DNA of 64,000 nt from Variibacter gotjawalensis (GTDB taxonomy: Bacteria; Pseudomonadota; Alphaproteobacteria; Rhizobiales; Xanthobacteraceae). Where the stretch lies: positions 2,371,501 through 2,435,500 of the forward strand of contig NZ_AP014946.1 in assembly GCF_002355335.1 (NCBI RefSeq), written 5' to 3'. Position numbers and translations under genes: made by a program. Under the pieces are notes generated by a model. The model ran no database searches, was not told the origin of the DNA, and saw only the letters and a program-made list of their open reading frames with translations. Position 1 is the first letter of the stretch, and every line of letters starts with the position of its first letter. Of the stretch, positions 35,994 through 45,543 are shown in pieces.

Positions 35994-37109
35994 CTAAGGC
36001 AGCGACTTCTCGCCGCTGGAGCGCAGGTGCTCCGTCATCACCATCATGACGATGAGCAGCGGCGTCGCGAGGAACGTGCCGAACGGCCCCCACAGCCACG
36101 TCCAGAACGCGACCGATAGAAAAACCAAGAACGGGCTCAGCGTCAGCCTGTGGCCGATGATGCTCGGCGTGATGAAGTGTCCTTCGACCGTCGCAATCGC
36201 AACGAACAGCGCGGGCGCGAGCAACGCGCCGCCGATCGTCGGGAATGCGACGATGCCGACGCCCGTAAGAACGATCGCGAAGATCGCGGGCCCGAGATAC
36301 GGAATGTAGTTGAGGCAGAAGATTAGAACGCCGAACGCCAACGGCGACGGAAAGCCGATCGCCCACAGCATCAATCCGCTCGCGATGCCGAGCCCGATAT
36401 TGATCATCGTCACGGTGCCGAGATAGCGCACGAGCGCTTCTTCCATGTCGTTCCAGACACGCATGACGCTGAGGCGATCCTCGCGCGACGACATCGCCTT
36501 GATGGTGCGTTTGCGCAGCGTTTCGTTGCCGACCAGGAAAAATACGAGCGTGCCGAAGAACACGATGAACTCGGTCACGGCCGGCGAGAGAATGCCAAGC
36601 GCCTGCTGCGCGAAGGTCGCGAAACCGGTTTCCAAGCTCACCGCAGGGCCACCGCCACCGAGTGCTTTCGAAAGCTCGCGGAAAGTCTCCAGCGGCGCAT
36701 CGAGGCTCGAGAGCTTCTGTTTGATCTTGGTGCTGATGTCGCCCGAATTTGCGACCCAGTCGCCGACCGGCGCGCTCAAAAGCGTCACGCCCAGGAAGAG
36801 CAAGCCGCCGAAGCCGGCTATGATGATCAGCGCGGTCACCGCGTCAGGCAGATAAAGTTTGCGGCCGTATCGCTGCAGCGGCCGCATGGTGATCGCGAGA
36901 ATAAGCGCGCCGAGCACCGGCATGATGATCGAGCGGCCGTATTTCAGCCCCGTCACGCCCACGATGACGCCCATCACGATGATCGCGAGGCGCGAAAGAT
37001 CGAGCAGATCGAGATTGAAGCGCGGTTCGCCCGCGCGGCGCGGCTCAACGCTGTCGTTGAGCGGCTTAGCGGCGTCGACCGGCTTCGGTTTGTGCGCTGT
37101 CTGCGGCAT
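35994..37109 (-). CDS. AI-2E family transporter
   Basis: A 371-residue membrane protein with about eight TM segments. FCLNYIPYLGP (about residue 265) and the GHRLTLSPFLVFLSVAFWTWLWGPFG block are typical of the AI-2E (UPF0118) family. Members export autoinducer-2 or exchange ions such as Na+/H+; which applies here is unknown. An N-terminal cytoplasmic tail of about 35 residues precedes TM1. Confidence 0.9.
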   Translation of the reverse strand: MPQTAHKPKPVDAAKPLNDSVEPRRAGEPRFNLDLLDLSRLAIIVMGVIVGVTGLKYGRSIIMPVLGALILAITMRPLQRYGRKLYLPDAVTALIIIAGFGGLLFLGVTLLSAPVGDWVANSGDISTKIKQKLSSLDAPLETFRELSKALGGGGPAVSLETGFATFAQQALGILSPAVTEFIVFFGTLVFFLVGNETLRKRTIKAMSSREDRLSVMRVWNDMEEALVRYLGTVTMINIGLGIASGLMLWAIGFPSPLAFGVLIFCLNYIPYLGPAIFAIVLTGVGIVAFPTIGGALLAPALFVAIATVEGHFITPSIIGHRLTLSPFLVFLSVAFWTWLWGPFGTFLATPLLIVMMVMTEHLRSSGEKSLP

Positions 37110-37167
37110 TTTTATTCGTCCCGCGGCGGTAACGATTTCCGGTCGGGTTGGTTTCAGGCCGGCGCAA

Positions 37168-37196
37168 ATAAAAAGGGCCGGCGAATGCCGGCCGTT
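37168..37196 (-). terminator. Terminator of the SDR gene at 37222
   Basis: On the minus strand GGCCGGC-ATTC-GCCGGCC is followed by CTTTTTATTT, 26 bases after the SDR stop codon. Confidence 0.85.
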
Positions 37197-37221
37197 ATGA
37201 TCGAAAGCGTACGGACGCTTG

Positions 37222-37986
37222 TTATTTCGGCGCCATGCGGATCGAGCCGTCCATGCGGATGACTTCGCCGTTGAGATACTGGTTCGACACGATGTGCATC
37301 ACCAGCGAGGCGAATTCCGACGGTTCGCCGAGACGGGCCGGGAAGGGCACCTGCGTGCCGAGGCTCTTCTGCGCCGGCTCGGGCAGGCCCTTCAGCATCG
37401 GCGTTGAGATGATGCCGGGTGCGATCGCCATGACGCGGATGCCGAACTGCGCGAGTTCGCGCGCGGCGGGCAGCGTCAGAGCCGCAACGGCGCCCTTCGA
37501 CGAACCATAAGCCGCTTGGCCGATCTGACCGTCGAAGGCCGCGACCGACGCGACGTTGACGACAACGCCGCGCGCGCCATCCGCATCGACCGGATCGAGC
37601 TTGCTGGCATCCGCCGCGACGAGGCGCAGCATGTTGAACGTGCCGAACAGGTTCACGCGAACCACCGCTTCGAAGTCGGCGAGCGGGATCGGGCCGTCAC
37701 GCCCGACGATGCGCTTCGGCGTGCCGACACCCGCGCAGTTGATCAGAATGCGGGCCGCGCCATGCGCTTCCTTCGCCTTCGCGATGGCAGCCGTGGCGCT
37801 GTCGCTCGAGGTGACATCACATTTGAGGCCGATGCCGCCGATCTCCTTGGCGACCGCATCGACGCCTTCCTGATTGAGATCGAACACGGCGACTTTCGCG
37901 CCCGCCTTCGCGAGCTGCCGCGCGGTCTCCGCGCCGAGGCCCGAGCCGCCGCCCGTCACGATCGCTGCTAATCCTTTGGGGTCCAT
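37222..37986 (-). CDS. SDR family 3-hydroxyacyl-CoA dehydrogenase (HSD17B10-like)
   Basis: A 254-residue classical SDR. TGGGSGLGAETARQL is the nucleotide-binding motif, CAGVG replaces NNAG, and the triad is Ser in VASVAAFDG, Tyr and Lys in YGSSKGAVAAL. PGIISTPMLKGLPEPAQKSLG near the C terminus matches the type-2 3-hydroxyacyl-CoA dehydrogenase group used in fatty-acid and branched-chain breakdown. GAGAGGAAAAG precedes the ATG. Confidence 0.9.
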   Translation of the reverse strand: MDPKGLAAIVTGGGSGLGAETARQLAKAGAKVAVFDLNQEGVDAVAKEIGGIGLKCDVTSSDSATAAIAKAKEAHGAARILINCAGVGTPKRIVGRDGPIPLADFEAVVRVNLFGTFNMLRLVAADASKLDPVDADGARGVVVNVASVAAFDGQIGQAAYGSSKGAVAALTLPAARELAQFGIRVMAIAPGIISTPMLKGLPEPAQKSLGTQVPFPARLGEPSEFASLVMHIVSNQYLNGEVIRMDGSIRMAPK

Positions 37987-38054
37987 CTTTTCCTCTCTAC
38001 GATAATTGTGGGGCGCAATAAGTCATATGGGTGAGGGCACTTCAAGCCGCGAAG

Positions 38055-39017
38055 CTACTTGTTTTTCACCGGCCGGACCGGGCTTCCGTCGAGGAAAGCC
38101 CGGATGTCCTCGACCGTATCCTCGTAGAATTTGCGATAGTTCGGCTCGGTGACGTAGCCGAGATGCGGCGTCAGAATGACGTTGTCGAGCTTGCGGAAAC
38201 GGTCGCCGGTCGGCAGCGGCTCGACGTTGTAAACGTCCAGCGCCGCGCCCGCGATCGTCTTCGATTTCAGCGCATCGTAGAGCGCGTCTTCGTCGATGAT
38301 CGGACCGCGCGATGTGTTGACGATGTAGGCCGTCTTCTTCATCCGCTTGAAATCGTCCACCGTGATGAGCCCGCGCGTGCGGTCGCTCAGCGTCAGATGA
38401 ATCGTGATGAAGTCGGCTTGCGCAAAGAGCTCTTCCTTCGAGACGCGCGTTGCGCCGATCTCGCGGCAGCGCTCCTCGGTGAGGTTCTGGCTCCACGCGA
38501 TCACGTTCATGCCGAACTGCTGCGCGATGCGCGCGACGCGTCCACCGAGCTTGCCGAGGCCGAGCACGCCGAGCGTCGATCCGGCAAGGTCGCGGCCGAC
38601 GGTCACTTGCCACGGCTGGCCCGCGCGCATGCGCGATGCTTCGAACGTGATGCTGCGCGCAAGATCGATGATGAGGCCGATCGCGAGCTCGGCTGTCGGC
38701 CCGCCGACACCGCCGGTTCCCGAGACGACGATGCCGCGCGCGGCCGCCGCGTCGAGATCGACGGAGGCGTTGTGCGCGCCCGTCGTGATGATGAGTTTCA
38801 GCTTCGGCAGCGCATCGATCACCGCCTTCGGCATCGGCGTGCGCTCGCGCATCAGGCAGACGATCTCGGCGTCCTTCAGCGCCGCGATTGCGGCTGCAGC
38901 GTCGGCGAGCGGTTCGTTGATGACGTGAACCTCGACGTCCTTCGTCACCGACGACCAGTCGGCGAGTTTCAGCGCAACGTTTTGATAGTCGTCGAGGACG
39001 ACGCAACGGATCGGCAT
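38055..39017 (-). CDS. D-2-hydroxyacid dehydrogenase
   Basis: A 320-residue NAD-dependent dehydrogenase of the D-isomer family. The Rossmann motif is LGVLGLGKLGGRVA; Arg, Glu and His of the active site lie in NTSRGPIIDEDAL and the ILTPHLGYVTE region. Start ATG 39017 (MPIRCVVLDDYQN) fits the family; the frame is open to 39059. Substrate (glycerate, hydroxypyruvate, other) not resolved, but the DDYQN start marks a subgroup widespread in Rhizobiales. Confidence 0.88.
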   Translation of the reverse strand: MPIRCVVLDDYQNVALKLADWSSVTKDVEVHVINEPLADAAAAIAALKDAEIVCLMRERTPMPKAVIDALPKLKLIITTGAHNASVDLDAAAARGIVVSGTGGVGGPTAELAIGLIIDLARSITFEASRMRAGQPWQVTVGRDLAGSTLGVLGLGKLGGRVARIAQQFGMNVIAWSQNLTEERCREIGATRVSKEELFAQADFITIHLTLSDRTRGLITVDDFKRMKKTAYIVNTSRGPIIDEDALYDALKSKTIAGAALDVYNVEPLPTGDRFRKLDNVILTPHLGYVTEPNYRKFYEDTVEDIRAFLDGSPVRPVKNK

Positions 39018-39080
39018 GTCGAATGTTCCGGCAACGGGAAGGGACGGGGAGTCTGCCACGCAAGCCGCGCGTATGCCACT

Positions 39081-40022
39081 CTAGTTCCGATAGACCAGAC
39101 AGGCGCCGCCGAGTTTGGAGAGCCGCGCGCAAAGCGCATTGGCGCGCTCGCGCGATGATTCCGCGACGCGGACCAAATAGCGCGGTGCGGGGACGCCGCG
39201 TGTGCGCTGCATCATCACCATCGGTTCGCGATCGCCGAGAACCGAGGCGAAGCGCTGCTGCAGCTTGCGATACGACGCCATTGCCTTCGCCTGCGAGAAG
39301 TCGCCCGCAAGTTGCAGGCCCCACGGCCCCCAGTTGTCCTTCGAGAGGGGAGCGTCTTGCGGCTTGGTGCTCGCGATGCGAGTAGCAGCGCCGCGCTTTG
39401 CGATCTGCGCACAGGTGAACGATGTCTTGGTCGGTGTCGATTCTGCGTCGGTCACACCCGGCCAATCGCTGCGCCATTGATCGCGCCAATGGTCCGCCGC
39501 CAGACCCGTAATCGCGATGACGTAGCTGCGCGTTTCGCCCGGCAGCTGCCGCGTCCCGGCGAGCCAGTCGGACACCCGTTGCGGTCCGGCGTTGTATGCG
39601 GCCGCCGCGAGACCCACGCTGCCGAATTGTGCGCGCAGGTCGGCGAGAAGATGCGCCGACGCATGGATCGCCGTGAATGGATCGAACGGGTTCTTCAGGC
39701 CGCGTTCCGACGCCGTATACGGCATGAACTGCGCGATGCCCTGCGCGCCCTTGTGGCTCACCGCCGTCGGATTGAAGCGGCTTTCCTGATGAATCAGACG
39801 GACGAAGAACTCGGTCGGCAGCCCGCGAAAAGCTGCGGCGCTCTCGATGATCGGGCAGTGTGTCTCGCGCCCCCAGCGGATCGCGGGGTCCGGCGGCGCC
39901 GGTGCCGTCGCGTCGCGCACCAGCACATCGCCGGGATCCTCCCACGTCATTGCCTCCTGCGCACGCGCGGCCGCCGTCGCGGCAAGGACGAGCAGACCGG
40001 CTGTAAAAAGACGAAGCAGCAT
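39081..40022 (-). CDS. Lytic transglycosylase with SPOR-like C terminus
   Basis: A 313-residue periplasmic muramidase-like enzyme. Signal peptide at residues 1-22 (LLRLFTAGLLVLAATAAARA), SLT domain with catalytic Glu in IHQESRFNP, GAQGIAQFMP and AAYNAGPQRV, and a C-terminal repeat resembling SPOR (WGLQLAGDFSQAKAMASYRKLQQ). Start ATG 40022 has GGAGA upstream; the frame is open to 40088. It likely cleaves peptidoglycan at the septum or during remodelling. Confidence 0.88.
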   Translation of the reverse strand: MLLRLFTAGLLVLAATAAARAQEAMTWEDPGDVLVRDATAPAPPDPAIRWGRETHCPIIESAAAFRGLPTEFFVRLIHQESRFNPTAVSHKGAQGIAQFMPYTASERGLKNPFDPFTAIHASAHLLADLRAQFGSVGLAAAAYNAGPQRVSDWLAGTRQLPGETRSYVIAITGLAADHWRDQWRSDWPGVTDAESTPTKTSFTCAQIAKRGAATRIASTKPQDAPLSKDNWGPWGLQLAGDFSQAKAMASYRKLQQRFASVLGDREPMVMMQRTRGVPAPRYLVRVAESSRERANALCARLSKLGGACLVYRN

Positions 40023-40232
40023 CGATTCTCCGGATCGAGCGAAGCGAAATGCTGGTAGCCCGCAACTATGACGAGAAGACGCCCGCAATCAGAAGCTCCT
40101 AAATTCGCTAATTCGCTAGATGCAACGATAACTTACAGGCCGCCTTTAACTCACTCTTTAGTTGCAACTGGATACAATTTCTCCAATCAAGCGTCGCGCG
40201 GGGACAGCGACGCCGCTTTTGGGGCGTTTATT

Positions 40233-42272
40233 GTGCGTGTCATCTCGTGTCTGGTTACCGATCATAATCTTTGGCTCGTGTCGCTCGCTGCCATCATTTG
40301 CGTTTTGGGCAGCGCGATCACTTTCAGTCTCTATCAGCGCGCGCGTGAGCGCAGCGGTAGCCAAAAGAACGGCTGGACCTTTCTGACGGCGGTTGCCGCC
40401 GGCTCTTCCATCTGGTGCACGCACTTCATCGCGATGCTGGCTTACAACTCCGCGGCGCCGGTCACCTTCGACCCGATCTTCACCATGGTGTCGCTGATCG
40501 TCGCGATCGCGGGCTGCGGCATCGGATTCGGCATCAGCGCTTTCAACAAGGACGGTTACCTGCCGGAAGTCAGCGGCGCCATCGTCGGCCTTAGCGTCGC
40601 CTGCATGCATTATACCGGCATGGCGGCCTACCATGTCGCCGGCATCGTCGATTGGGACACCGCTTACGTCGCCGCCTCCGTCATTCTCGCGGCGTCGATT
40701 TCGGCACTTGCCGTCCGCGTTGCCGTGCGCAGCAAGTATCGTCATTCGCTCGCGGTCGCTGTCGCACTTTTTGTCGTCTCGATTGTCGCGCTCCACTTCA
40801 CGGGCATGGCGGCCGTCGCGGTGACGCCGCTCGGCGGGCACGGCGATGAATCGAGTCAGCAAGCGTTCGCCGCCATCGCGGTTGCTGTCGCGAGTGTCGG
40901 CCTCATGGTCGTCGGCACCGGTGTCGCGAGCTACATGATCGACGAGCGCACCGCTGCCGAAACGGTCAACCATCTGCGCCGCCTCGCGCTCAACGATGCG
41001 CTGACGGGTCTGCCGAACCGCGTGCACCTGAACGAATACCTGAACAAGGAACTTGCCCGCGCCGAGCAGAACAGCTGGTCCCTCGCCGTCGTCGGAATCG
41101 ATCTCAACCACTTCAAAGAGATCAACGATCTTCGCGGCCACGCCGCCGGCGATCAGACGCTGAAGGTCATCGGGGAGCGTCTCGCGTCGTTGCTGCAGCC
41201 AGGCGAATTTGCCGCACGCGTTGGCGGTGACGAATTCGCCGCCATCAAACGCTTTGCGGGGACGAATGAACTGCACGAATTCGTCGCGCGTCTCGAGACG
41301 GCGCTGACACTGCCGATCGCTTTCGACGATTTCGAAGCCGTGACCGGCGGCTCCATCGGCGTCGCGCTGTATCCGCAGGACGGCCGCGAGACGGAAGTGC
41401 TGTTGTCCAACGCCGATCTCGCGATGTATCGCGCGAAGATCGTTCCTGACTCGTCGGTGTGCTTCTACGAGAAGGAGATGGACGAAGCGGCACGTGAGCG
41501 GAAATCATTGCGCGCCGATCTTCTACGCGCGATCGAGCTCGGCGAATTCCATCTGCATTACCAGGTCCAGACGCTCGTAACGACAGGCGAAGTGAGTGGA
41601 TACGAAGCGTTGCTGCGCTGGAATCATCGCGAGCGCGGCGCGATCTCACCCGAAGAATTCATCCCGATCGCCGAGGAAAGCGGCTCCATCGTCGAGATCG
41701 GCGAATGGGTTCTACGCACCGCTTGCTCGAATGCTGCGTCTTGGAGCGGCGGCAAGATCGCCGTCAACGTATCGGGTGTGCAGCTTGCACGCGCCGATTT
41801 CGCCGAGAAAGTGCATGCGATCCTGGTCGAGACCGGTTTGTCGCCATCGCGGCTCGAATTGGAAATCACCGAGACGGCTCTGATCGCCGACAAGGTTCGC
41901 GCTCTGCACACGCTGCGCCGCATTCGCAATCTCGGTGTCGCCATCGCGATCGACGATTTCGGCGCCGGCTATTCGTCGCTTGAGACGCTCCGCGCATTCC
42001 CGTTCAGCAAGATCAAACTCGACCGCTCGTTTACGCGCGGCCTCGAGCGCGACGCACAGGCCAAAGCCATCGTGCGGGCCGTGCTTGCTCTCGGCAAAAG
42101 CCTCGACATTCCGGTCTTGGCCGAAGGCGTCGAGACCGTCTCGCAGCTAGAGATCCTGCGCGATGAGTCGTGCGACGAAGCGCAGGGCTATCTCATCGGC
42201 CGTCCGGGTCCCTCCGGCGGCGCCGCGAACCTGAACGTCGCGCTGGAGCCGGCCGTAAGCCTCGCGAGCTGA
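40233..42272 (+). CDS. MHYT-GGDEF-EAL membrane protein (c-di-GMP turnover)
   Basis: A 679-residue protein. Seven-helix MHYT sensor at residues 1-245 with three repeats (CTHFIAML, CMHYTGMAAY, LHFTGMAAV), thought to sense O2, CO or NO through copper; GGDEF domain about 255-415 with an intact RVGGDEF site but no RxxD inhibitory site (QPGE instead); EAL domain about 425-670 with EALLRW, NVSG, ELEITET, DDFGAGYSS, KLDRSF, AEGVET and GYLIGRP all intact. GTG 40233 gives the usual family N terminus RVISCLVTDHNLWLV; the upstream ATG at 40068 adds unrelated residues. Confidence 0.9.
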   Translation: MRVISCLVTDHNLWLVSLAAIICVLGSAITFSLYQRARERSGSQKNGWTFLTAVAAGSSIWCTHFIAMLAYNSAAPVTFDPIFTMVSLIVAIAGCGIGFGISAFNKDGYLPEVSGAIVGLSVACMHYTGMAAYHVAGIVDWDTAYVAASVILAASISALAVRVAVRSKYRHSLAVAVALFVVSIVALHFTGMAAVAVTPLGGHGDESSQQAFAAIAVAVASVGLMVVGTGVASYMIDERTAAETVNHLRRLALNDALTGLPNRVHLNEYLNKELARAEQNSWSLAVVGIDLNHFKEINDLRGHAAGDQTLKVIGERLASLLQPGEFAARVGGDEFAAIKRFAGTNELHEFVARLETALTLPIAFDDFEAVTGGSIGVALYPQDGRETEVLLSNADLAMYRAKIVPDSSVCFYEKEMDEAARERKSLRADLLRAIELGEFHLHYQVQTLVTTGEVSGYEALLRWNHRERGAISPEEFIPIAEESGSIVEIGEWVLRTACSNAASWSGGKIAVNVSGVQLARADFAEKVHAILVETGLSPSRLELEITETALIADKVRALHTLRRIRNLGVAIAIDDFGAGYSSLETLRAFPFSKIKLDRSFTRGLERDAQAKAIVRAVLALGKSLDIPVLAEGVETVSQLEILRDESCDEAQGYLIGRPGPSGGAANLNVALEPAVSLAS

Positions 42273-42434
42273 GCCACTCCCACAATCGATAGCGGCAATC
42301 CCGCAGGCTGAAGTCTGCCGGGCAGCCACAATCTTTTCTGCCTGTTAATCCGTCTTAACTCACCATTAACCATAGCGGTGAAACTATCTGTTAACCGGCC
42401 ATGGAAAGCCGGACCCGATTTTCAGGAGCAGTTT

Positions 42435-42887
42435 ATGCAGCGCCCAGCTCGTCGTCTTCCGGCCGGTTCCGAGACCCAGGATCTCGACAACGTGCTGCGC
42501 TTGCGCATGGCGCGCGGACGTCCGGTTGCGGCGGCTCCCGCTGCGCCGTCGATCTCAGAACGTCGCCGTGCTCCGAGTGTTGATTGGAGTGCGACCTTGG
42601 ATGCGGTGGAGGAGGCCGCTGAGGCGATGATGTCGACAGAGACCCACGCAAAGGAAATTGAGATGCGCGGCGTTGCGCTCGCAGAGCGTGCACTCGCTGA
42701 ACTACGCAATGCTGAAGAGCGTATCCGGATCGCCGAAGAGGCAGCGCGCCAGTCCGAAGCGCGCGCCATCGAAGCTGAGAGCCGGCTGCGCGAAGCTGAA
42801 GAATGGTTGGGCCGCATTCAGGACGCGATTGAGTCGCGCCTCCTCACCCGTGCAGCTGACCTCCGTTACAACCCCCACGCGGCCTGA
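42435..42887 (+). CDS. Small coiled-coil protein, unknown
   Basis: A 150-residue protein. The N-terminal 50 residues are basic and disordered-looking; residues 65-140 are rich in Ala, Glu and Arg with heptad spacing, a long coiled coil (ALAERALAELRNAEERIRIAE and following). AGGAG stands seven bases before ATG 42435. It follows the MHYT gene after 160 bases and ends at a strong terminator. Possibly a structural or scaffold protein; no family named. Confidence 0.75.
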   Translation: MQRPARRLPAGSETQDLDNVLRLRMARGRPVAAAPAAPSISERRRAPSVDWSATLDAVEEAAEAMMSTETHAKEIEMRGVALAERALAELRNAEERIRIAEEAARQSEARAIEAESRLREAEEWLGRIQDAIESRLLTRAADLRYNPHAA

Positions 42888-42905
42888 CCCTGCTGCGTGA
42901 TTCTG

Positions 42906-42940
42906 TGAAAGGCCCGGCCCCCCGCCGGGCCTTTTGCTTT
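42906..42940 (+). terminator. Rho-independent terminator
   Basis: AAAGGCCCGGC-CCCC-GCCGGGCCTTTT followed by GCTTT, 20 bases after the coiled-coil gene. Confidence 0.9.
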
Positions 42941-43143
42941 GATGTGCCGCCTAAACAGGCACGCCTCCACTCCAGCTATTGTTGCCGACAGACGAAAACT
43001 ATCCGTCGCATTGTCGTGAATGGCGCGAACTTGCGCTTGCGCGTCAGAACGCCGCGGGCCATGTGAACAGTCGGATGCTTCGCAGCATTCCAATCGGACG
43101 CGCAAGCGTCCCCGGGCGCGGAGCGTCTCAGAGGGGTAATGGA

Positions 43144-43428
43144 ATGGGCCGCTATGGCGCCGACGACATGGCCGGGCTTTTTGCCTTGGGCATGGAATCG
43201 TGGATGGTCGTCGGACTAAGGCTCGCAAAGCTCGCGGGAGGAGGGATGCCCGCGTTGATCGAAGCGCAGCGCATGATCCTCGAAAAGCAGTCCGCCGCGA
43301 TCGAAGCTCAGATGGAAGCAACGACTGCTCTTGCGCTCGGCTACAGCCATGCGATTGCCGGCCGCCGCGCGATGAAGCCGATCGCGCGCCGCGTGCGCGC
43401 AAACCGCCGGCGTCTGTCGGGAAAATAG
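43144..43428 (+). CDS. Small phasin-like/unknown helical protein
   Basis: A 94-residue, mostly helical protein (MGRYGADDMAGLFALGMESW..., then EAQRMILEKQSAAIEAQMEA) with a basic tail. GAGGGG lies seven bases before ATG 43144. The composition and the amphipathic helix recall the phasin-like proteins of polyhydroxyalkanoate granules, but the match is loose and no PHA genes are nearby. It converges on the aminotransferase gene with seven bases between stops. Confidence 0.6.
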   Translation: MGRYGADDMAGLFALGMESWMVVGLRLAKLAGGGMPALIEAQRMILEKQSAAIEAQMEATTALALGYSHAIAGRRAMKPIARRVRANRRRLSGK

Positions 43429-43435
43429 GCGGCGC

Positions 43436-44644
43436 TTAGGCCGCCTTGCCGGTCGCGGCGCCCTGATGCGCCGAGACGAGATAATCCATCGCGGCCTGCA
43501 CGCCGCCCTTCTTGAACGGAATCCCCGCGAGTTCGAGACCCATCTCGGCACCCGCAAGCGCGGCGATGATCGTGAGATCGTTGGTGTCGCCGAGGTGGCC
43601 GATGCGGAAGAAGCGGCCGAAGAACGGGCCGAAGCTCAAGCCATACGAGATGTCGAAATTGTCGAGCGCGACCGCGCGGAGCTTGTCGGCATTCTGACCT
43701 TCCGGCAGCAGCACGGCGGTGATCGTCGGCGAGAAATACTTCGCATCTTTCACTAGCACTTCAAAACCCCACGCACGCACCGCGCGGCGCGTTGCTTCGG
43801 CGTGCCGGTCGTGGCGCGCGAACACGTTATCGAGGCCTTCCTCGTGCAGCATGTCGATCGCGACGTTGAGGCCGTGCAGCATGTTGGTCGCCGGCGTGTA
43901 GGGGAAATAGCCGGTCTTGTTTGCCGCGATCATGTCTTCCCATGACCAGAACGACTTCGGCAGCTTCGATGTCGCCGCAGCTTTCAGCGCCTTGTCGCTG
44001 ACGGCGTTGAACGACATGCCGGGCGGCAGCATCAACCCCTTCTGCGAACCGCCGACCGTAACGTCGACGCCCCATTCGTCGTGACGATAGTCGGCCGAAG
44101 CCAGCGACGAGATCGTGTCGACGATCAAAAGAGCAGGGTGCTTGGCGGCATCGATCGCCTTACGGATCTCCGCGATCGGCGAGAGCGCGCCGGTCGACGT
44201 CTCGTTGTGCACAATGCAAACGGCTTTGATCTCGTGACCCTTGTCTTCGCGCAGACGTGCTTCGACGAGGGCCGGGTCGGCGCCGATGCGCCAGTCGGTC
44301 GGGATGAGTTCCGGTTTGAGGCCGAGCTTCTCGGCGAGCTTCTTCCATAGCGTGGCGAACTGGCCGGTCTCGACCATCAGCACCTTGTCGCCGGCTGACA
44401 GCGTGTTGACGAGGGCGGCTTCCCACGCGCCCGTGCCGGTCGCCGTGTAAATGATGACCGGGTTGGTCGTCTTGAAGATCGTCTTGATGCCTTCGAGCGA
44501 CTGCTTGGCGACGGTCGCAAAGCCAGGGCCGCGATGGTCGATCACCGGCGTATCCATGGCGCGCAGAATGCGATCCGGCACCGGCGTCGGGCCGGGGATC
44601 TGTAGGAAATGGCGGCCGGCCGTGCGGGAGGCGTTCTTGCTCAT
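43436..44644 (-). CDS. sgaA: Serine-glyoxylate aminotransferase (class V, PLP)
   Basis: A 402-residue fold-type I PLP enzyme. PGPTPVPDRILRAM at the N terminus, Asp in VDTISSLAS (about 176) and the Schiff-base Lys in VGGSQKGLMLPPG (about 202) match the SGAT/alanine-glyoxylate group. It converts serine plus glyoxylate to hydroxypyruvate plus glycine. It is divergent from a GntR regulator, and an operator-like palindrome lies between them. A FAD 2-hydroxyacid dehydrogenase follows the regulator, so this is a glyoxylate/2-hydroxyacid metabolism locus. Confidence 0.88.
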   Translation of the reverse strand: MSKNASRTAGRHFLQIPGPTPVPDRILRAMDTPVIDHRGPGFATVAKQSLEGIKTIFKTTNPVIIYTATGTGAWEAALVNTLSAGDKVLMVETGQFATLWKKLAEKLGLKPELIPTDWRIGADPALVEARLREDKGHEIKAVCIVHNETSTGALSPIAEIRKAIDAAKHPALLIVDTISSLASADYRHDEWGVDVTVGGSQKGLMLPPGMSFNAVSDKALKAAATSKLPKSFWSWEDMIAANKTGYFPYTPATNMLHGLNVAIDMLHEEGLDNVFARHDRHAEATRRAVRAWGFEVLVKDAKYFSPTITAVLLPEGQNADKLRAVALDNFDISYGLSFGPFFGRFFRIGHLGDTNDLTIIAALAGAEMGLELAGIPFKKGGVQAAMDYLVSAHQGAATGKAA

Positions 44645-44701
44645 GGCGTTTCCTTTGCGCGTCTGTCGGGCCCGGTCTCGGCCGGGTCATTCGGCGCGCA
44701 A

Positions 44702-44717
44702 TATTGCATTCAAAAAA
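44702..44717. promoter_or_regulatory. Operator-like palindrome, copy 1 (sgaA-gntR)
   Basis: ATTG-CATT-CAAA core within TATTGCATTCAAAAAA, 58 bases upstream of the sgaA ATG and 68 bases before the gntR ATG. Matches 14 of 16 positions of copy 2. Likely binding site of the GntR/FCD protein encoded next to it. Confidence 0.65.
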
Positions 44718-44784
44718 TGGCGAGGCAAGTCCGGTTTAGAATTAAAATTGTTGCCCGAACTCGCGGGCCAGGTATCCTCGCCGC

Positions 44785-45543
44785 ATGGATACATTGACCG
44801 TCGAACCGGCCGATACCGGCTCCGCCAGCGCGCTCGATCGCGCCGAGACGGCGTGGTTGCACGGCGAGCTGTTGTCGCGGCTGCGCGAATACATTGCGGC
44901 CGGCAATATCCCGGACGGCGCCCGCATTCCGGAGCGTCAGCTTTGCGAGATGTTCGGCGTGTCGCGCACCCCGCTGCGTGAGGCGCTTAAAGTTCTCGCC
45001 TCCGAAGGCCTCGTCGATCTCCTCCCCAATCGTGGCGCGCGCGTGCGTCAGCTGAGTGAAGCCGATATCCGCGAACTCTTCGATCTCGTCGCAGGTCTCG
45101 AAGCTCTCGCGGGTCGCCTTGCGTGCGAAAACATTACGGACAGTGAGGTTTCCGCGATCGAAGCGCTGCATCACGAGATGTACGGCCACTACATGCGGCG
45201 CGAGATGGACGGCTACTTCCGCGCCAATCAAGCGATCCATCAGCATATCGTCGCGGCCGCGCGCAACGTCGCGCTCGCCTCATCCTATGCCAGTGTGTCG
45301 GATCGTGTCCGGCGCGTCCGCTTCTCGGCCAACCTCACGCGCAAGCGCGACCGCTGGGCCGATGCGATGCGTGAGCACGAGTTGATCCTCGACGCTCTGC
45401 GCCGCCGCGCTGGCAACGAGCTCAGCGACATCCTCTTCCTTCACCTGCGCAACAAGCGAGCCGCCGCCGTCGAGCGACTGGCCGAAAGCGTGGACGAAGA
45501 CGGCGGCACCAAGCGCCAGCCAAAACCCGCGCTCGCCAGCTAA
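44785..45543 (+). CDS. GntR family transcriptional regulator (FCD subfamily)
   Basis: A 252-residue regulator. N-terminal winged helix (IPERQLCEMFGVSRTPLREALKVLASEGLV, about residues 45-80) and an FCD ligand domain with metal-binding Asp/His residues (ELFDLVAGLEALAGRLA, ANQAIHQHIV, MREHELIL). FCD regulators usually respond to carboxylic acids. Located between sgaA (divergent) and the FAD/Fe-S dehydrogenase (downstream), both carrying the same palindrome near their starts, so it probably controls both and itself. Confidence 0.92.
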   Translation: MDTLTVEPADTGSASALDRAETAWLHGELLSRLREYIAAGNIPDGARIPERQLCEMFGVSRTPLREALKVLASEGLVDLLPNRGARVRQLSEADIRELFDLVAGLEALAGRLACENITDSEVSAIEALHHEMYGHYMRREMDGYFRANQAIHQHIVAAARNVALASSYASVSDRVRRVRFSANLTRKRDRWADAMREHELILDALRRRAGNELSDILFLHLRNKRAAAVERLAESVDEDGGTKRQPKPALAS